DNA from: Candidatus Pseudothioglobus singularis PS1
Lineage (GTDB): Bacteria; Pseudomonadota; Gammaproteobacteria; PS1; Pseudothioglobaceae
NCBI RefSeq assembly: GCF_001281385.1
Contig: NZ_CP006911.1
Span: forward strand, 434,001 to 498,000
Length of the DNA: 64,000 bases
Direction of reading: 5' to 3'
In this document: positions 1 to 9,330 of the stretch, piece after piece
How positions within the stretch are numbered: position 1 is the stretch's first letter
Layout: each line of letters opens with the position of its first letter
Notes under the pieces: model-generated
The model's database searches: none
What the model was told of the DNA's origin: nothing
Seen by the model: the letters and a program-made list of their open reading frames with translations, nothing else
Translations under genes and position numbers: made by a program

Positions 1-148
1 ATCTCTATTAGAAATTTATCAAGTTGAAGAGCTCAGTTTTGGTAAAGATTATTTCATTCCAAAACCTTTTGATCCTAGACTCATTGACCTGATTCCAAAA
101 GCTATATTTGATGCCGCAGTAAAGAGTGGAGTTTCACGCTTAAAATAA
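1..148 (+). CDS. maeB: NADP-dependent malic enzyme, C-terminal end (partial)
   Basis: Partial gene running in from the left edge, read in the frame that begins at base 2 and stops at the TAA at 146-148. The visible 48 residues include FGKDYFIPKPFDPRLI, a hallmark of the end of the malic-enzyme NAD(P)-binding domain. The enzyme oxidatively decarboxylates malate to pyruvate. Many proteobacterial MaeB proteins continue with a phosphotransacetylase-like domain of about 300 residues, but this one stops about 30 residues after the motif, so it is a short form. The choice between MaeB and another short malic enzyme rests on this one motif. Confidence 0.75.
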   Translation, partial: SLLEIYQVEELSFGKDYFIPKPFDPRLIDLIPKAIFDAAVKSGVSRLK

Positions 149-183
149 TCATTTTTATACCTCATAATTAGCTTATTTAATCC

Positions 184-212
184 TTGCTAAGCAGAATTAG
201 TTATGGGATAAT
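184..212 (+). promoter_or_regulatory. Promoter of the tRNA-tuf operon
   Basis: TTGCTA at 184-189 and GATAAT at 207-212 are separated by 17 bases and match a sigma-70 promoter. Transcription would start near 219, just ahead of tRNA-Tyr at 229. It could drive the three tRNAs and tuf together. Confidence 0.65.
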
Positions 213-228
213 GTCCGATTGTTTTTTT

Positions 229-313
229 GGAGGGGTGGCCGAGTGGTTAAAGGCGACGGACTGTAAATCCGTTCTCTCTGAGTACGTTGGTTCGAATCCA
301 ACTCCCTCCACCA
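229..313 (+). tRNA. tRNA-Tyr (GTA)
   Basis: Class II tRNA with a long variable arm. The 7-bp acceptor stem pairs 229-235 with 303-309 (one G-U pair), the discriminator is A310, and CCA is encoded at 311-313. The anticodon GTA is at 263-265. It is first in a tRNA-Tyr/Gly/Thr/tuf group, as in enterobacteria. Confidence 0.97.
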
Positions 314-334
314 GAGAAAAAAGAAAAGGAAATT

Positions 335-408
335 GCGGGTGTCGTATATTGGTATTACCTTAGCCTTCCAAGCTAATGAGGTGGGTTCGATTCCCATCAC
401 CCGCTCCA
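335..408 (+). tRNA. tRNA-Gly (TCC)
   Basis: The acceptor stem GCGGGTG pairs with CACCCGC at 398-404. The discriminator is T405 and CCA is encoded at 406-408. The anticodon loop CTTCCAA gives anticodon TCC at 367-369, and the T-loop GGTTCGATTCC is intact. Confidence 0.97.
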
Positions 409-423
409 AGTGGTTAGGACTGT

Positions 424-499
<76 letters not shown>

Positions 500-530
500 C
501 TTTAATTTGAATGTATACAGAGGATTAAAA

Positions 531-1721
531 ATGGCAAAAGAAAAATTTGAAAGAACCAAACCACACGTAAATGTGGGAACAATTGGTCACGTTGACCATG
601 GTAAAACGACTTTAACTGCAGCCCTTACTAAGGTGATGGCTGAAGCCCGTGGCGGTGAGTTCAAGGATTACGCAGATATTGATAATGCTCCTGAAGAAAG
701 AGAGCGTGGTATCACTATCTCAACAGCACACGTAGAGTATGAGTCAGAAGCTCGTCACTACGCACACGTTGACTGTCCAGGACACGCTGACTATGTAAAG
801 AACATGATTACAGGCGCTGCACAGATGGACGGCGCTATTATTGTAATCGCTGCTACTGATGGACCAATGGCTCAAACACGTGAGCACATTCTATTGTCTC
901 GTCAGGTCGGTGTTCCATATATTGTTGTTTACATGAATAAAGCGGATATGGTTGACGATGAAGAACTCGTTGAACTTGTTGAAATGGAAATCCGTGAGCT
1001 TCTAACAGAATATGAATTCCCAGGTGATGACACGCCGGTTGTTTTTGGTTCAGCACTAAAAGCACTCGAGGGTGACACATCAGATATCGGTGTTCCTTCA
1101 ATCCTGAAGTTGGTTGAAGCGTTAGACACTTATATCCCAACACCAGAGCGTGATACAGATAAGACATTCCTTATGCCAATTGAGGACGTGTTCTCAATCT
1201 CAGGTCGTGGAACGGTTGTTACTGGTCGTATCGAGCGCGGCGTTGTAAACGTGGGTGATGAAATCGAAATCGTAGGTATTAAAGACACTCAGTTGACAAC
1301 TTGTACAGGTGTTGAAATGTTTAGAAAGTTGCTTGACTCAGGTGAAGCAGGTGATAACGTCGGTGTTCTTCTTCGTGGTACCAAGCGTGAAGAAGTTGAG
1401 CGTGGTCAAGTACTCGCTAAGAAAGGTACGATCAACCCGCACACTAAGTTTGAAGCTGAAGTCTATATCTTAAGCAAAGAAGAAGGTGGCCGTCATACGC
1501 CATTCTTCAACAACTATCGTCCACAGTTCTACTTCAGAACAACAGACGTAACTGGCGCATGTGAATTACCATCAGGTACTGAAATGGTGATGCCAGGCGA
1601 CAATGTGAAGATGACAGTTGAGTTACTTGCTCCAATTGCAATGGAAGAGGGTTTAAGATTTGCAATTAGAGAAGGCGGACGCACGGTAGGTGCTGGAGTC
1701 GTCTCGAAGATTACGAGTTAA
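531..1721 (+). CDS. tuf: Elongation factor Tu
   Basis: EF-Tu delivers aminoacyl-tRNA to the ribosomal A site as a GTP complex in the cytoplasm. The 396-residue protein starts [20 protein letters not shown]. It contains the P-loop GHVDHGKTT, the [12 protein letters not shown] switch II region, and NKAD for guanine recognition, followed by the two beta-barrel domains. I chose ATG 531 because cagagga lies 7 bases upstream and the family starts here; an in-frame ATG at 507 would overlap spacer next to tRNA-Thr. It sits between tRNA-Thr and tRNA-Trp in the standard gammaproteobacterial context. Whether a second tuf copy exists elsewhere cannot be seen. Confidence 0.98.
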   Translation: MAKEKFERTKPHVNVGTIGHVDHGKTTLTAALTKVMAEARGGEFKDYADIDNAPEERERGITISTAHVEYESEARHYAHVDCPGHADYVKNMITGAAQMDGAIIVIAATDGPMAQTREHILLSRQVGVPYIVVYMNKADMVDDEELVELVEMEIRELLTEYEFPGDDTPVVFGSALKALEGDTSDIGVPSILKLVEALDTYIPTPERDTDKTFLMPIEDVFSISGRGTVVTGRIERGVVNVGDEIEIVGIKDTQLTTCTGVEMFRKLLDSGEAGDNVGVLLRGTKREEVERGQVLAKKGTINPHTKFEAEVYILSKEEGGRHTPFFNNYRPQFYFRTTDVTGACELPSGTEMVMPGDNVKMTVELLAPIAMEEGLRFAIREGGRTVGAGVVSKITS

Positions 1722-1736
1722 AAAGTATTTAAAGTA

Positions 1737-1763
1737 GGTGGCTACTCTTGAGTGGCCACTTTT
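1737..1763 (+). terminator. Hairpin terminator after tuf
   Basis: A stem pairs 1738-1747 with 1750-1759 (one G-T wobble) around a very short loop, and TTTT follows. It stands 16 bases after the tuf stop codon and before tRNA-Trp, so it probably terminates or attenuates tuf transcription. The tight loop means the innermost pairs may not form. Confidence 0.65.
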
Positions 1764-1777
1764 AGGATTTGATATAT

Positions 1778-1853
1778 AGGCAAGTGGCTCAATTGGTAGA
1801 GTAGTGGTCTCCAAAACCATTGGTTGGGGGTTCGAGTCCCTCCTTGCCTGCCA
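1778..1853 (+). tRNA. tRNA-Trp (CCA)
   Basis: The acceptor stem AGGCAAG (1778-1784) pairs with CTTGCCT (1843-1849), with G1850 as discriminator and CCA at 1851-1853. The anticodon loop CTCCAAA gives anticodon CCA at 1811-1813. Its place between tuf and secE matches other gammaproteobacteria. Confidence 0.97.
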
Positions 1854-1868
1854 AATTAAAGGATATAT

Positions 1869-2252
1869 GTGGCTAAACAAATAGACAATTTAAAGAGTGG
1901 TTCTGATCAATGGAAGACTATCCTGGCAGTTGTTGTAGTTATTGCTACACTTGCTTTGTATTATGTAAACCCTCTCAATTTCAATTCTCTGACTAAGGTG
2001 CTTGTCACTCTTGCGTTTTTTATTGCTGCAGGTGGAATATTTACTAAATCTAGCCAAGGTGATACCTTTGTACATTTCTTGAAAGAGACACGTATAGAGC
2101 TTAGAAAGGTAGTTTGGCCTACAAGAGAAGAGACATTGAAAACAACTGGAATCATTATGATTGCAGTGATCGTGGTGGCAATTTTCCTTTGGATTGTGGA
2201 TGCATTCTTTACATGGGGTGTTCAGTCAATTTCTTCAATTAACATATTTTAA
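1869..2252 (+). CDS. secE: Preprotein translocase subunit SecE
   Basis: SecE is the essential small subunit of the SecYEG translocon in the inner membrane. The 127-residue protein has three hydrophobic segments (about residues 17-34, 42-58 and 94-118), the long gammaproteobacterial form. It has the conserved amphipathic stretch FLKETRIELRKVVWPTREE before the last helix. It starts at GTG 1869, with AAAGGA at 1858-1863 five bases upstream; the ATG two bases earlier is out of frame. nusG follows 13 bases downstream. Confidence 0.95.
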   Translation: MAKQIDNLKSGSDQWKTILAVVVVIATLALYYVNPLNFNSLTKVLVTLAFFIAAGGIFTKSSQGDTFVHFLKETRIELRKVVWPTREETLKTTGIIMIAVIVVAIFLWIVDAFFTWGVQSISSINIF

Positions 2253-2265
2253 GTAAAGGATTTTC

Positions 2266-2799
2266 ATGTCTAAGAATTGGTTTGTAATCCACGCAAGAAG
2301 CGGCTATGAAGCGAAAGTAAAGTTAGCCATTGAGGAAGCTGTTGCTAGGGAAGGAATAGAGGACTTGGTTGGTGAGATATTAATTCCTACTGAGCAGGTT
2401 GTTGAACTTAAAGGTGGAAAGAAAAAAGAAACTGAGAGAAAATTTTTCCCAGGGTATATGCTTATTAAGATGGAACTAACTGAGCCAAGCTGGCTGTTGG
2501 TAAAGAATACAAATAATGTTATTGGTTTTATTGGTGGATCTTCAGGAAAGCCCTCTCCGATTACACAAAGAGAGGTGGATAGAATTTTTGCTCGTGTTCA
2601 AGAGGGAGCAGACAAACCTAAACCAAAGGTTGCATTTCAACCTGGTGAAGAAGTTCTTGTTATTGATGGTCCATTTAATGAGTTTAATGGAACTGTTGAA
2701 AGTGTGAATTATGAAAAAAGTATACTGACAGTAGAGGTTTTAATTTTTGGTCGAACTACTGCAGTTGAACTAGAGTTTTCTCAAGTAGAGAAAACATAA
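2266..2799 (+). CDS. nusG: Transcription termination/antitermination factor NusG
   Basis: NusG binds RNA polymerase, suppresses pausing, and links it to Rho or the ribosome. The 177-residue protein has an N-terminal NGN domain (starting WFVIHARSGYEAKV, with FFPGYMLIKM) and a C-terminal KOW domain near residues 125-160 (PGEEVLVIDGPFNEFNGTVE). Its length matches the family. It is cotranscribed with secE and followed by the rplK leader. Confidence 0.97.
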   Translation: MSKNWFVIHARSGYEAKVKLAIEEAVAREGIEDLVGEILIPTEQVVELKGGKKKETERKFFPGYMLIKMELTEPSWLLVKNTNNVIGFIGGSSGKPSPITQREVDRIFARVQEGADKPKPKVAFQPGEEVLVIDGPFNEFNGTVESVNYEKSILTVEVLIFGRTTAVELEFSQVEKT

Positions 2800-2864
2800 C
2801 ATAGCCCATTGGGTTAATTTGTTAACGGGGAGCTTGATAGGCGTTTGTACCCATAGGAGATAAA
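2800..2864 (+). promoter_or_regulatory. rplK leader, possible L1-binding autoregulatory site
   Basis: This 65-base leader holds GGGGAGC...GATAGGCG...GTACCC followed by the ribosome-binding sequence TAGGAGA. In enterobacteria, L1 represses the rplKA mRNA by binding here a structure that mimics its 23S rRNA site. The GGGAG stretch and the GGG/CCC pairing are compatible with that, but I have only matched it by eye. Confidence 0.45.
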
Positions 2865-3293
2865 ATGGCAAAAAAAATTGAGTCGTATATTAAACTACAG
2901 GTCCCAGCGGCAGAAGCTAACCCTTCGCCACCTGTTGGGCCAGCTTTAGGTCAGCATGGTGTAAATATCATGGACTTTTGTAAGGCATTCAATGCCCAAA
3001 CACAAGAGCTTGATAAGGGCATGCCTGTTCCAGTAATTATTACTGTTTACAATGATAGAAGTTTCACATTTGTAACGAAAACACCTCCTGCAGCTGTCCT
3101 TCTCCGAAAAGTGACGGGCATTGCAAAAGGAAGTGGTGAGCCTCATATTAATAAAGTTGGTACAGTTACTCGTGCCCAACTTGAGGAAGTTGCAAATATT
3201 AAAATGAAAGATTTAAATGCGAATGATTTAGATGCTGCTGTCCAAATCGTTGCCGGAACTGCCCGTTCTATGGGCCTTGTGGTGGAGGGTTAA
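2865..3293 (+). CDS. rplK: 50S ribosomal protein L11
   Basis: L11 forms part of the GTPase-associated centre of the large subunit and binds 23S rRNA. The 142-residue protein contains the diagnostic [20 protein letters not shown] near the start and [18 protein letters not shown] near residue 90. ATG 2865 follows TAGGAGA. The stop codon overlaps the first of two candidate rplA start codons by one base. Confidence 0.98.
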   Translation: MAKKIESYIKLQVPAAEANPSPPVGPALGQHGVNIMDFCKAFNAQTQELDKGMPVPVIITVYNDRSFTFVTKTPPAAVLLRKVTGIAKGSGEPHINKVGTVTRAQLEEVANIKMKDLNANDLDAAVQIVAGTARSMGLVVEG

Positions 3294-3295
3294 TG

Positions 3296-3991
3296 ATGGC
3301 TAGTCTAACGAAAAATCAAAAAGCGAATATATCAAAAATTAAAGAAGGTGAAAAGTATAAAATTTCTGATGCTATAGCGCTAGTGAAAGAATGTGCAACT
3401 GCAAAATTTGATGAGTCGGTTGACGTAAGTATCAATTTGGGAATTGACACTAAAAAATCTGATCAAACTGTTCGGGGAGCTGTTGTTCTTCCGAATGGAA
3501 CTGGTAAGGTTGTTCGTGTTGCAGTATTTACTCAAGGTGATAATGTTCAAAAGGCTACTGATGCAGGGGCAGACATCGTGGGTATGGACGATCTAATGAA
3601 AACTATGCAAGATGGAGATTTAAACTATGACGTTGTTATAGCCTCTCCAGATGCAATGGGTGTTGTTGGAAGATTGGGACAAGTTCTAGGGCCTCGAGGT
3701 TTGATGCCTAACCCTAAAGTAGGAACTGTTACTCCTGATGTTGCAACAGCCGTAAAAAATGCAAAAGCTGGACAGGTGCGCTATCGTGCAGATAAGTCCG
3801 GTATTGTTCATGCAGGTATTGGTAAAGCTTCTTTCGATGTTAAAGCACTAGAAGAGAATGTAACTGCTTTAATAGACGCTATTAAGAAAGCAAAACCAAG
3901 TTCAGCGAAAGGCGTGTACTTTAAAAAAATTAGTGTTTCTTCAACAATGGGCCCAGGCTTGAGTGTTGATGGAGCAAGCTTAGATATTTAA
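3296..3991 (+). CDS. rplA: 50S ribosomal protein L1
   Basis: L1 forms the mobile stalk near the ribosomal E site and in enterobacteria represses its own operon. The protein is about 231 residues, with the family motif [20 protein letters not shown] near residue 120 and [15 protein letters not shown] after it. Two tandem ATGs occur at 3293 and 3296. I prefer 3296 because GGAGGG at 3284-3289 then lies 6 bases away and the protein begins MASLTKNQ, much like other L1 proteins. Confidence 0.96.
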   Translation: MASLTKNQKANISKIKEGEKYKISDAIALVKECATAKFDESVDVSINLGIDTKKSDQTVRGAVVLPNGTGKVVRVAVFTQGDNVQKATDAGADIVGMDDLMKTMQDGDLNYDVVIASPDAMGVVGRLGQVLGPRGLMPNPKVGTVTPDVATAVKNAKAGQVRYRADKSGIVHAGIGKASFDVKALEENVTALIDAIKKAKPSSAKGVYFKKISVSSTMGPGLSVDGASLDI

Positions 3992-4207
3992 ATAGATTTA
4001 ACTACTGATAATTAATTTATCAGTTATGAATTCTTTGGGCGACAAGGTTACTTGTTTAGCCTCAAAGACCATAGGTGTGATGAGCTGCTAGCAGTTAATT
4101 ACTTAATAAATTGATCCTTCAATTTGCCTATGTAGAGGGTATGGAAATACCTTGTGGCGAAAGTTGTAATTTTATAGCTTTCTTTTTTTAATTGTTCAGG
4201 AGAGACT
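3992..4207 (+). promoter_or_regulatory. rplJ (L10) leader region
   Basis: This 216-base untranslated leader lies between rplA and rplJ, where enterobacteria place the site bound by L10(L12)4. It has several possible hairpins: CTGATA/TATCAG near its start, GGTAT-GGAA-ATACC at 4138-4151 with a GNRA-type loop, and the terminator-like hairpin listed separately. The ribosome-binding sequence AGGAG is at 4198-4202. The L10-leader assignment follows from position, length and hairpins; no covariance model was run. Confidence 0.7.
4159..4189 (+). terminator. Terminator-like hairpin (attenuator) upstream of rplJ
   Basis: Bases 4159-4169 pair with 4172-4182 in order (GAAAG with CTTTC at the base, two G-T pairs inside), and seven T bases follow at 4183-4189. 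The realistic form is about 9 pairs with a 6-base loop. It ends 18 bases before the rplJ ATG, so it could cut off transcription into rplJL-rpoBC. Confidence 0.6.
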
Positions 4208-4729
4208 ATGGCTCTTAATTTTGAAGCAAAAAAAGCAGTTGTCGAACAGGTCAATGCAGTCGCTATAGGCGCTGTATCTGTTGGTGCTGCTGAGTATCGC
4301 GGATTGAATGTTGAACAAATGACTAACTTACGAAGCGCTGCTATTGAAGCAGATGTTTCTTTGCGTGTAGTTAAAAATACACTAGCAAAGAGAGCGTTAG
4401 CAGAGACAGGGTGTGAATGTATTTTACCTGTCTTAAGTGGACCGGTTATTTTGGGTTTTTCTCAAGAAGATCCGGGCGCTGTTGCGCGCGTTTTTCGTGA
4501 CTTTATTAAAGAGAATAAAGACTTAGTCGTTAAAGGTTTGGGAGTATCCGGAGAGTTTGTTGATGCAGATCAACTCAAGCGAATCGCGAGTCTTCCAACT
4601 AAAGATCAAGCAATCAGTATGTTGATGGCGTTAATGCTTGCACCAACAGAGAAACTAGTTAGAACTTTAAATGAAGTTCCAACAAAGTTAACTCGCGTTG
4701 TGGCGGCAGTGCGTGATCAAAAACAATAA
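4208..4729 (+). CDS. rplJ: 50S ribosomal protein L10
   Basis: L10 anchors L7/L12 dimers to the ribosome and in enterobacteria represses its own mRNA. The 173-residue protein has the typical N-terminal RNA-binding domain ([17 protein letters not shown]) and a C-terminal helix that binds L7/L12. ATG 4208 follows AGGAG by 5 bases. rplL begins 24 bases after the stop codon. Confidence 0.97.
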   Translation: MALNFEAKKAVVEQVNAVAIGAVSVGAAEYRGLNVEQMTNLRSAAIEADVSLRVVKNTLAKRALAETGCECILPVLSGPVILGFSQEDPGAVARVFRDFIKENKDLVVKGLGVSGEFVDADQLKRIASLPTKDQAISMLMALMLAPTEKLVRTLNEVPTKLTRVVAAVRDQKQ

Positions 4730-4753
4730 TAATTATATAGAGGAGTAAATATC

Positions 4754-5134
4754 ATGGCGAAATTAAGTAACGAAGATATTTTAGGCGCAATTGCAGATAT
4801 GTCTGTAATGGACGTTGTTGAGTTGGTTTCAGCAATGGAAGAAAAATTTGGCGTTTCTGCAGCAGCAGTTGCAGCAGCACCAGTAGCGGCCCCAGCAGAA
4901 GCTGGTTCAGCAGCTGAAGAAAAGACTGAATTTGATGTAATGCTAACAAGCTTTGGAGACAAGAAAGTTGCTGTCATCAAAGCCGTACGTGGAATTACAG
5001 CACTAGGTCTTAAAGAAGCAAAGGATCTTGTTGAAAGCGCTCCAGCAGCAGTTAAAGAAGGTGTATCAAAAGCGGAAGCTGATGATATCCAAAAGCAGCT
5101 TGAAGAAGCTGGCGCTAGCGTAGAACTTAAGTAA
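4754..5134 (+). CDS. rplL: 50S ribosomal protein L7/L12
   Basis: This stalk protein recruits translational GTPases. The 126-residue protein has an N-terminal dimerisation domain ([20 protein letters not shown]), an alanine-rich hinge near residues 36-55, and the C-terminal domain with [19 protein letters not shown] and [11 protein letters not shown]. The hinge codons are GCA-rich. Confidence 0.98.
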   Translation: MAKLSNEDILGAIADMSVMDVVELVSAMEEKFGVSAAAVAAAPVAAPAEAGSAAEEKTEFDVMLTSFGDKKVAVIKAVRGITALGLKEAKDLVESAPAAVKEGVSKAEADDIQKQLEEAGASVELK

Positions 5135-5152
5135 TTTGTTCAATGCAAAAAA

Positions 5153-5185
5153 CCAAAATCCCCAAAAGGGGATTTTGGTGTTTTT
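5153..5185 (+). terminator. Attenuator between rplL and rpoB
   Basis: A perfect 11-bp stem pairs CCAAAATCCCC (5153-5163) with its complement at 5168-5178 around an AAAA loop, followed by TGTTTTT. It lies 18 bases after rplL. A partial terminator at this junction is known in enterobacteria, where it lets ribosomal protein genes be transcribed more than rpoBC. Confidence 0.9.
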
Positions 5186-5233
5186 ATTCAAAAGTAATTT
5201 TGAAAACAATTTGGTGATTAATACGGGGCATTC

Positions 5234-8200
5234 ATGACATATTCATTTACAGAAAAAAAACGTATCAGAAATAATTTTGGAACTAGAGAATCAATTCTTA
5301 AAGAGCCAGATCTATTGTCTATTCAAATTAATTCATTTAATAGCTTCATTCAAGAGGGAGCGGTCGAAAAAGAAAACATCGGCCTTCACTCAGTTTTTCA
5401 ATCTGTATTTCCAATTACAGCCCTGAACGGATATGCAGAAATTGAGTACTTGGATTACGAGCTTCAAGAACCAAAATATAATGTCAAAGAATGTAAACTT
5501 AGAGGCGTGACTTATGCTGCAACACTGCAGGTAAAACTCAATCTAGTTCTATTTGATAAGAATGGATCCAATTTAAAGAAAAAGCGTCGCGTTAAGCAAG
5601 TTATTGAGGAAAGTGTCTATCTTGGCCAACTTCCACTCATGACTGACACAGGTACTTTTGTTATTAATGGTACAGAACGTGTTGTTGTCTCTCAGCTTCA
5701 TCGTTCACCAGGTGTTATTTTTGAGCATGATAAGGGAAAGACACACTCTTCAGGAAAAATATTATTTTCTTCGCGTGTGATTCCATATCGCGGCTCATGG
5801 TTAGATTTTGAATTTGATCATCACGAACATTTATTTGTTCGAATTGACAGAAGAAGAAAGTTACCTGTTACGACTCTGCTCCGTGCTATGGGGCAGTCAA
5901 CTAATGAAATTATTGACACTTTCTTTGATCATATTTCTGTGAAGATGAAAACTAAATCATGTGATTTAGTTATCAAGCCTGAACTTTTAAGAGGAATTAT
6001 TGCTGAATTTGATATCAAAATTGGTAAGGATGTTGTAGTTGAGCAAGGCCGTAGAATTACTGCTAAGCATGTTAAGATGATGCAAACTGCAAAAGTTGAC
6101 TCAATTAATGCACCATTAGAGTACCTGACCGGGAAAGTTATCTCTTCAGATATAGTTGATACTGATACCGGTGAAATCTTATTGGCTGCCAATACCTTAA
6201 TATCAGAGGAATCAATTGAGGTTTTAACTGCAACTAAAATTAAGAAAATTAACATTATCTATATTAATGATGCTGAAAATGGTATTTACATTTCAGATAC
6301 ATTACGTCTTGATGAGCTTCAAACAGAGATTGAAGCCCGCATGTCCATTTACCATGTAATGAGACCTGGTGAGCCTGCGACAGAAGATGCAGTCAATGCA
6401 CTTTTTTCAAATTTATTCTTTAATAATGATCGATATGACCTCTCAAAAGTGGGTCGTATGAAATTAAATAGACGCCTAGGAATCGAAAGTGAAACTGGTG
6501 AGCACGTTCTAACACATGATGACATTATTAATGTAATCAAAAAACTCATTGACATTAAAAATGGACATGATGTTGTAGATGACGTCGACACACTAGCTAA
6601 TAGACGTGTAAGGGCTATTGGCGAAATGATTGAAAACCAGTTTAGAATTGGTCTAATCCGTGTTGAAAAAGCAGTCAAAGAAGGGTTAAATCTTGCTGAA
6701 ACTGATGAGTTAACTCCTCAAGACTTGATTAATTCTAAGCCAGTTTCTGCTGCTGTTAGAGAGTTTTTTGGTTCTTCACAATTATCTCAATTTATGGATC
6801 AGGTTAATCCGCTATCAGGTGTTACTCATAAGCGCCGTATTTCTGCTCTTGGACCTGGAGGTCTAACAAGGGAGCGTGCAGGCTTTGAAGTGAGAGATGT
6901 TCATCCATCTCATTATGGAAGATTGTGCCCGATTGAAACTCCCGAGGGCCCAAATATTGGACTAATTAATACATTAGCAGTCTATGCCAAAACAAATTCA
7001 TATGGTTTTTTAGAGACTCCTTATCAAGTTGTTAAGAATGGTCAAGTTACGAAAGAAATAGTTTACGTTTCTGCAATTGATGAGATTGATCATACGATTG
7101 CTCAGGCTAATTCTAAAGTAGATGCAAAAGGAAAGCTTCAAGATGATTTAGTCTCTGGAAGACATAAAAATGAATTTGTTTTAGTAGATAAGTCTGAAGT
7201 GACTCTTATAGATATTGACTCTAAACAAATTTCATCGGTTGCTGCTTCGTTAATTCCTTTTCTTGAGCATGATGATGCGAACCGTGCACTAATGGGTTCA
7301 AATATGCAGCGTCAAGCTGTTCCTGTGCTTCGCGCTGAAAAGCCATTAGTTGGAACAGGAATTGAGCGCGTTGTTGCAACTGACTCTAGAGTTTGTGTTG
7401 TTGCTGATCATGATGGAGTAGTAGAAACAGTAGACGCATCTAGAATCGTAATTCGAGTTGATTCTAAACAAGCTAAAGCCGGTGAACTAGGTGTTGATAT
7501 TTATAGTTTAATTAAATATTCTCGTTCAAACCAGAATACTTGTATTAACCAGAAACCACTTGTGCAGCCTGGTGATAAGGTGGCTACTGGTGATGTTTTG
7601 GCAGATGGCCCTTCTACAGATTTAGGAGAGCTTGCATTAGGTCAAAACATGATGATTGCGTTTATGCCTTGGAATGGTTACAACTTTGAAGATTCTATTC
7701 TAATTTCTGAGAAGGTTGTTCAGGAAGATCGTTACACTTCGATTCATATCGAAGAGCTGACAGCTTACGCAAGGGATACGAAACTTGGTGCTGAGGAAGT
7801 TACTGCAGATATTCCGAACGTCAGTGAATCTGCCCTTTCAAAGCTTGATGATGTGGGTATTGTATATGTCGGAGCAAGAGTAAAAGGTGGTGACATACTA
7901 GTAGGTAAAGTTACACCAAAAAGTGAGACTGTCTTATCACCAGAAGAAAAATTATTACGTGCTATCTTTGGAGAAAAGGCCAATAACGTAAAAGATACTT
8001 CATTGAGAATGGGTGCTTCAAAGTCTGGTGTTGTCATCGACGTTCAAATCTTCACTAAAGATCGGGTTGCCAAAGATTCCCGTGCATTAGTAATTGATGA
8101 AGAGCGATTAGAGAATATTAAAAAAGATATTGATGATGAGTTTGGAATTATTGATGGAGATATTTTCCGAAGAATCCGTTTAAAAATATCTGGCAATGTT

Positions 8201-9316
8201 TCAACTAGTAACGTTGGCACTATTAAGAGTGGCGATAAGATTGCTGCAAAAGACTTGAAGTCTCTAGAGAACAGTGAGATTGCAAAAATAAAAGTTAAAG
8301 ATGCTGCAGTGAATAAAGAAGTAGCTGCATTGGTAAAACAATCTAAAGCCAAACAAGAAGAGTTTGATGTATTTTTTGAGCAAGAAAGTGCCAAAATTAA
8401 AGAGGGTGCTGAATTACCACCTGGAGTCCAGAAGATGGTTAAAGTTTACGTGGCAACTCGTAAAACTCTACAAGTTGGCGACAAGATGGCTGGCCGTCAT
8501 GGAAATAAAGGCGTAATCTCTAGGGTTTCTCCAGTAGAGGATATGCCTCATTTAGCTGACGGTACTCCTGTTGATGTTGTATTAAATCCGCTTGGTGTTC
8601 CATCTCGTATGAATGTTGGACAAGTTTTAGAAGTTCACCTAGGATGGGCTGCTAAAGGTCTTGGGTATAAGATTGGAAATCTTTTGGATGAGCATCGCAA
8701 AGATACCATTAAGCAAATCCGCTCAATGCTTGATTCTATTTACAATAGTTATGGAAAGGCCGAAGATTTGAAGTCATTTAGTGACGATGAGATATTAGAA
8801 TTAGCTAATAATTTGAGAAGTGGTGTGCCAATGGCAACTCCAGTTTTTGATGGGATCAAAGAGGAAGATATTAAATCATTACTTAAGATGGCTGATTTAC
8901 CTGAGAGTGGTCAAATTCAATTATTTGATGGCAGAACAGGAGATGCATTTGATCGTAATGTGACCGTTGGTTACATGCACATGTTAAAGTTAAATCATTT
9001 AGTAGACGATAAGATGCATGCTCGTTCGACTGGACCATACTCGTTAGTCACTCAGCAACCATTGAGTGGAAAAGCTCAATTTGGTGGCCAAAGATTTGGT
9101 GAGATGGAAGTATGGGCTCTTGAAGCATATGGAGCCGCTTATACTCTAAGAGAAATGTTAACAGTCAAATCTGATGATGTTAGTGGTAGAGCTAAGATGT
9201 ATAAGAATATCGTTGATGGTGAAAATCGTACAGAGTCAGTCATGCCTGAGTCTTTTAATGTTCTAGTAAAAGAAATTCGATCTCTAGGTATTGATACTGA
9301 ACTTGAACAAAATTAA
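5234..9316 (+). CDS. rpoB: DNA-directed RNA polymerase subunit beta
   Basis: This is the large catalytic subunit of RNA polymerase, 1360 residues against about 1342 in E. coli. The rifampicin region [20 protein letters not shown] and the following [13 protein letters not shown] are present, with the key D, H and S residues retained. The position equivalent to E. coli N518 is valine. [11 protein letters not shown] and the C-terminal [18 protein letters not shown] motif are intact. It starts at ATG 5234 after the rplL-rpoB hairpin; rpoC follows 14 bases downstream. Confidence 0.98.
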   Translation: MTYSFTEKKRIRNNFGTRESILKEPDLLSIQINSFNSFIQEGAVEKENIGLHSVFQSVFPITALNGYAEIEYLDYELQEPKYNVKECKLRGVTYAATLQVKLNLVLFDKNGSNLKKKRRVKQVIEESVYLGQLPLMTDTGTFVINGTERVVVSQLHRSPGVIFEHDKGKTHSSGKILFSSRVIPYRGSWLDFEFDHHEHLFVRIDRRRKLPVTTLLRAMGQSTNEIIDTFFDHISVKMKTKSCDLVIKPELLRGIIAEFDIKIGKDVVVEQGRRITAKHVKMMQTAKVDSINAPLEYLTGKVISSDIVDTDTGEILLAANTLISEESIEVLTATKIKKINIIYINDAENGIYISDTLRLDELQTEIEARMSIYHVMRPGEPATEDAVNALFSNLFFNNDRYDLSKVGRMKLNRRLGIESETGEHVLTHDDIINVIKKLIDIKNGHDVVDDVDTLANRRVRAIGEMIENQFRIGLIRVEKAVKEGLNLAETDELTPQDLINSKPVSAAVREFFGSSQLSQFMDQVNPLSGVTHKRRISALGPGGLTRERAGFEVRDVHPSHYGRLCPIETPEGPNIGLINTLAVYAKTNSYGFLETPYQVVKNGQVTKEIVYVSAIDEIDHTIAQANSKVDAKGKLQDDLVSGRHKNEFVLVDKSEVTLIDIDSKQISSVAASLIPFLEHDDANRALMGSNMQRQAVPVLRAEKPLVGTGIERVVATDSRVCVVADHDGVVETVDASRIVIRVDSKQAKAGELGVDIYSLIKYSRSNQNTCINQKPLVQPGDKVATGDVLADGPSTDLGELALGQNMMIAFMPWNGYNFEDSILISEKVVQEDRYTSIHIEELTAYARDTKLGAEEVTADIPNVSESALSKLDDVGIVYVGARVKGGDILVGKVTPKSETVLSPEEKLLRAIFGEKANNVKDTSLRMGASKSGVVIDVQIFTKDRVAKDSRALVIDEERLENIKKDIDDEFGIIDGDIFRRIRLKISGNVSTSNVGTIKSGDKIAAKDLKSLENSEIAKIKVKDAAVNKEVAALVKQSKAKQEEFDVFFEQESAKIKEGAELPPGVQKMVKVYVATRKTLQVGDKMAGRHGNKGVISRVSPVEDMPHLADGTPVDVVLNPLGVPSRMNVGQVLEVHLGWAAKGLGYKIGNLLDEHRKDTIKQIRSMLDSIYNSYGKAEDLKSFSDDEILELANNLRSGVPMATPVFDGIKEEDIKSLLKMADLPESGQIQLFDGRTGDAFDRNVTVGYMHMLKLNHLVDDKMHARSTGPYSLVTQQPLSGKAQFGGQRFGEMEVWALEAYGAAYTLREMLTVKSDDVSGRAKMYKNIVDGENRTESVMPESFNVLVKEIRSLGIDTELEQN

Positions 9317-9330
9317 ATTAGGAGAATCCT

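Noticed and set aside
853-1167. Antisense open frames within tuf, and similar ones in rpoB, rpoC, recA, hom, gabD and potG
   Set aside because: Each lies inside a strongly conserved gene in another frame, with no family match or ribosome-binding site.
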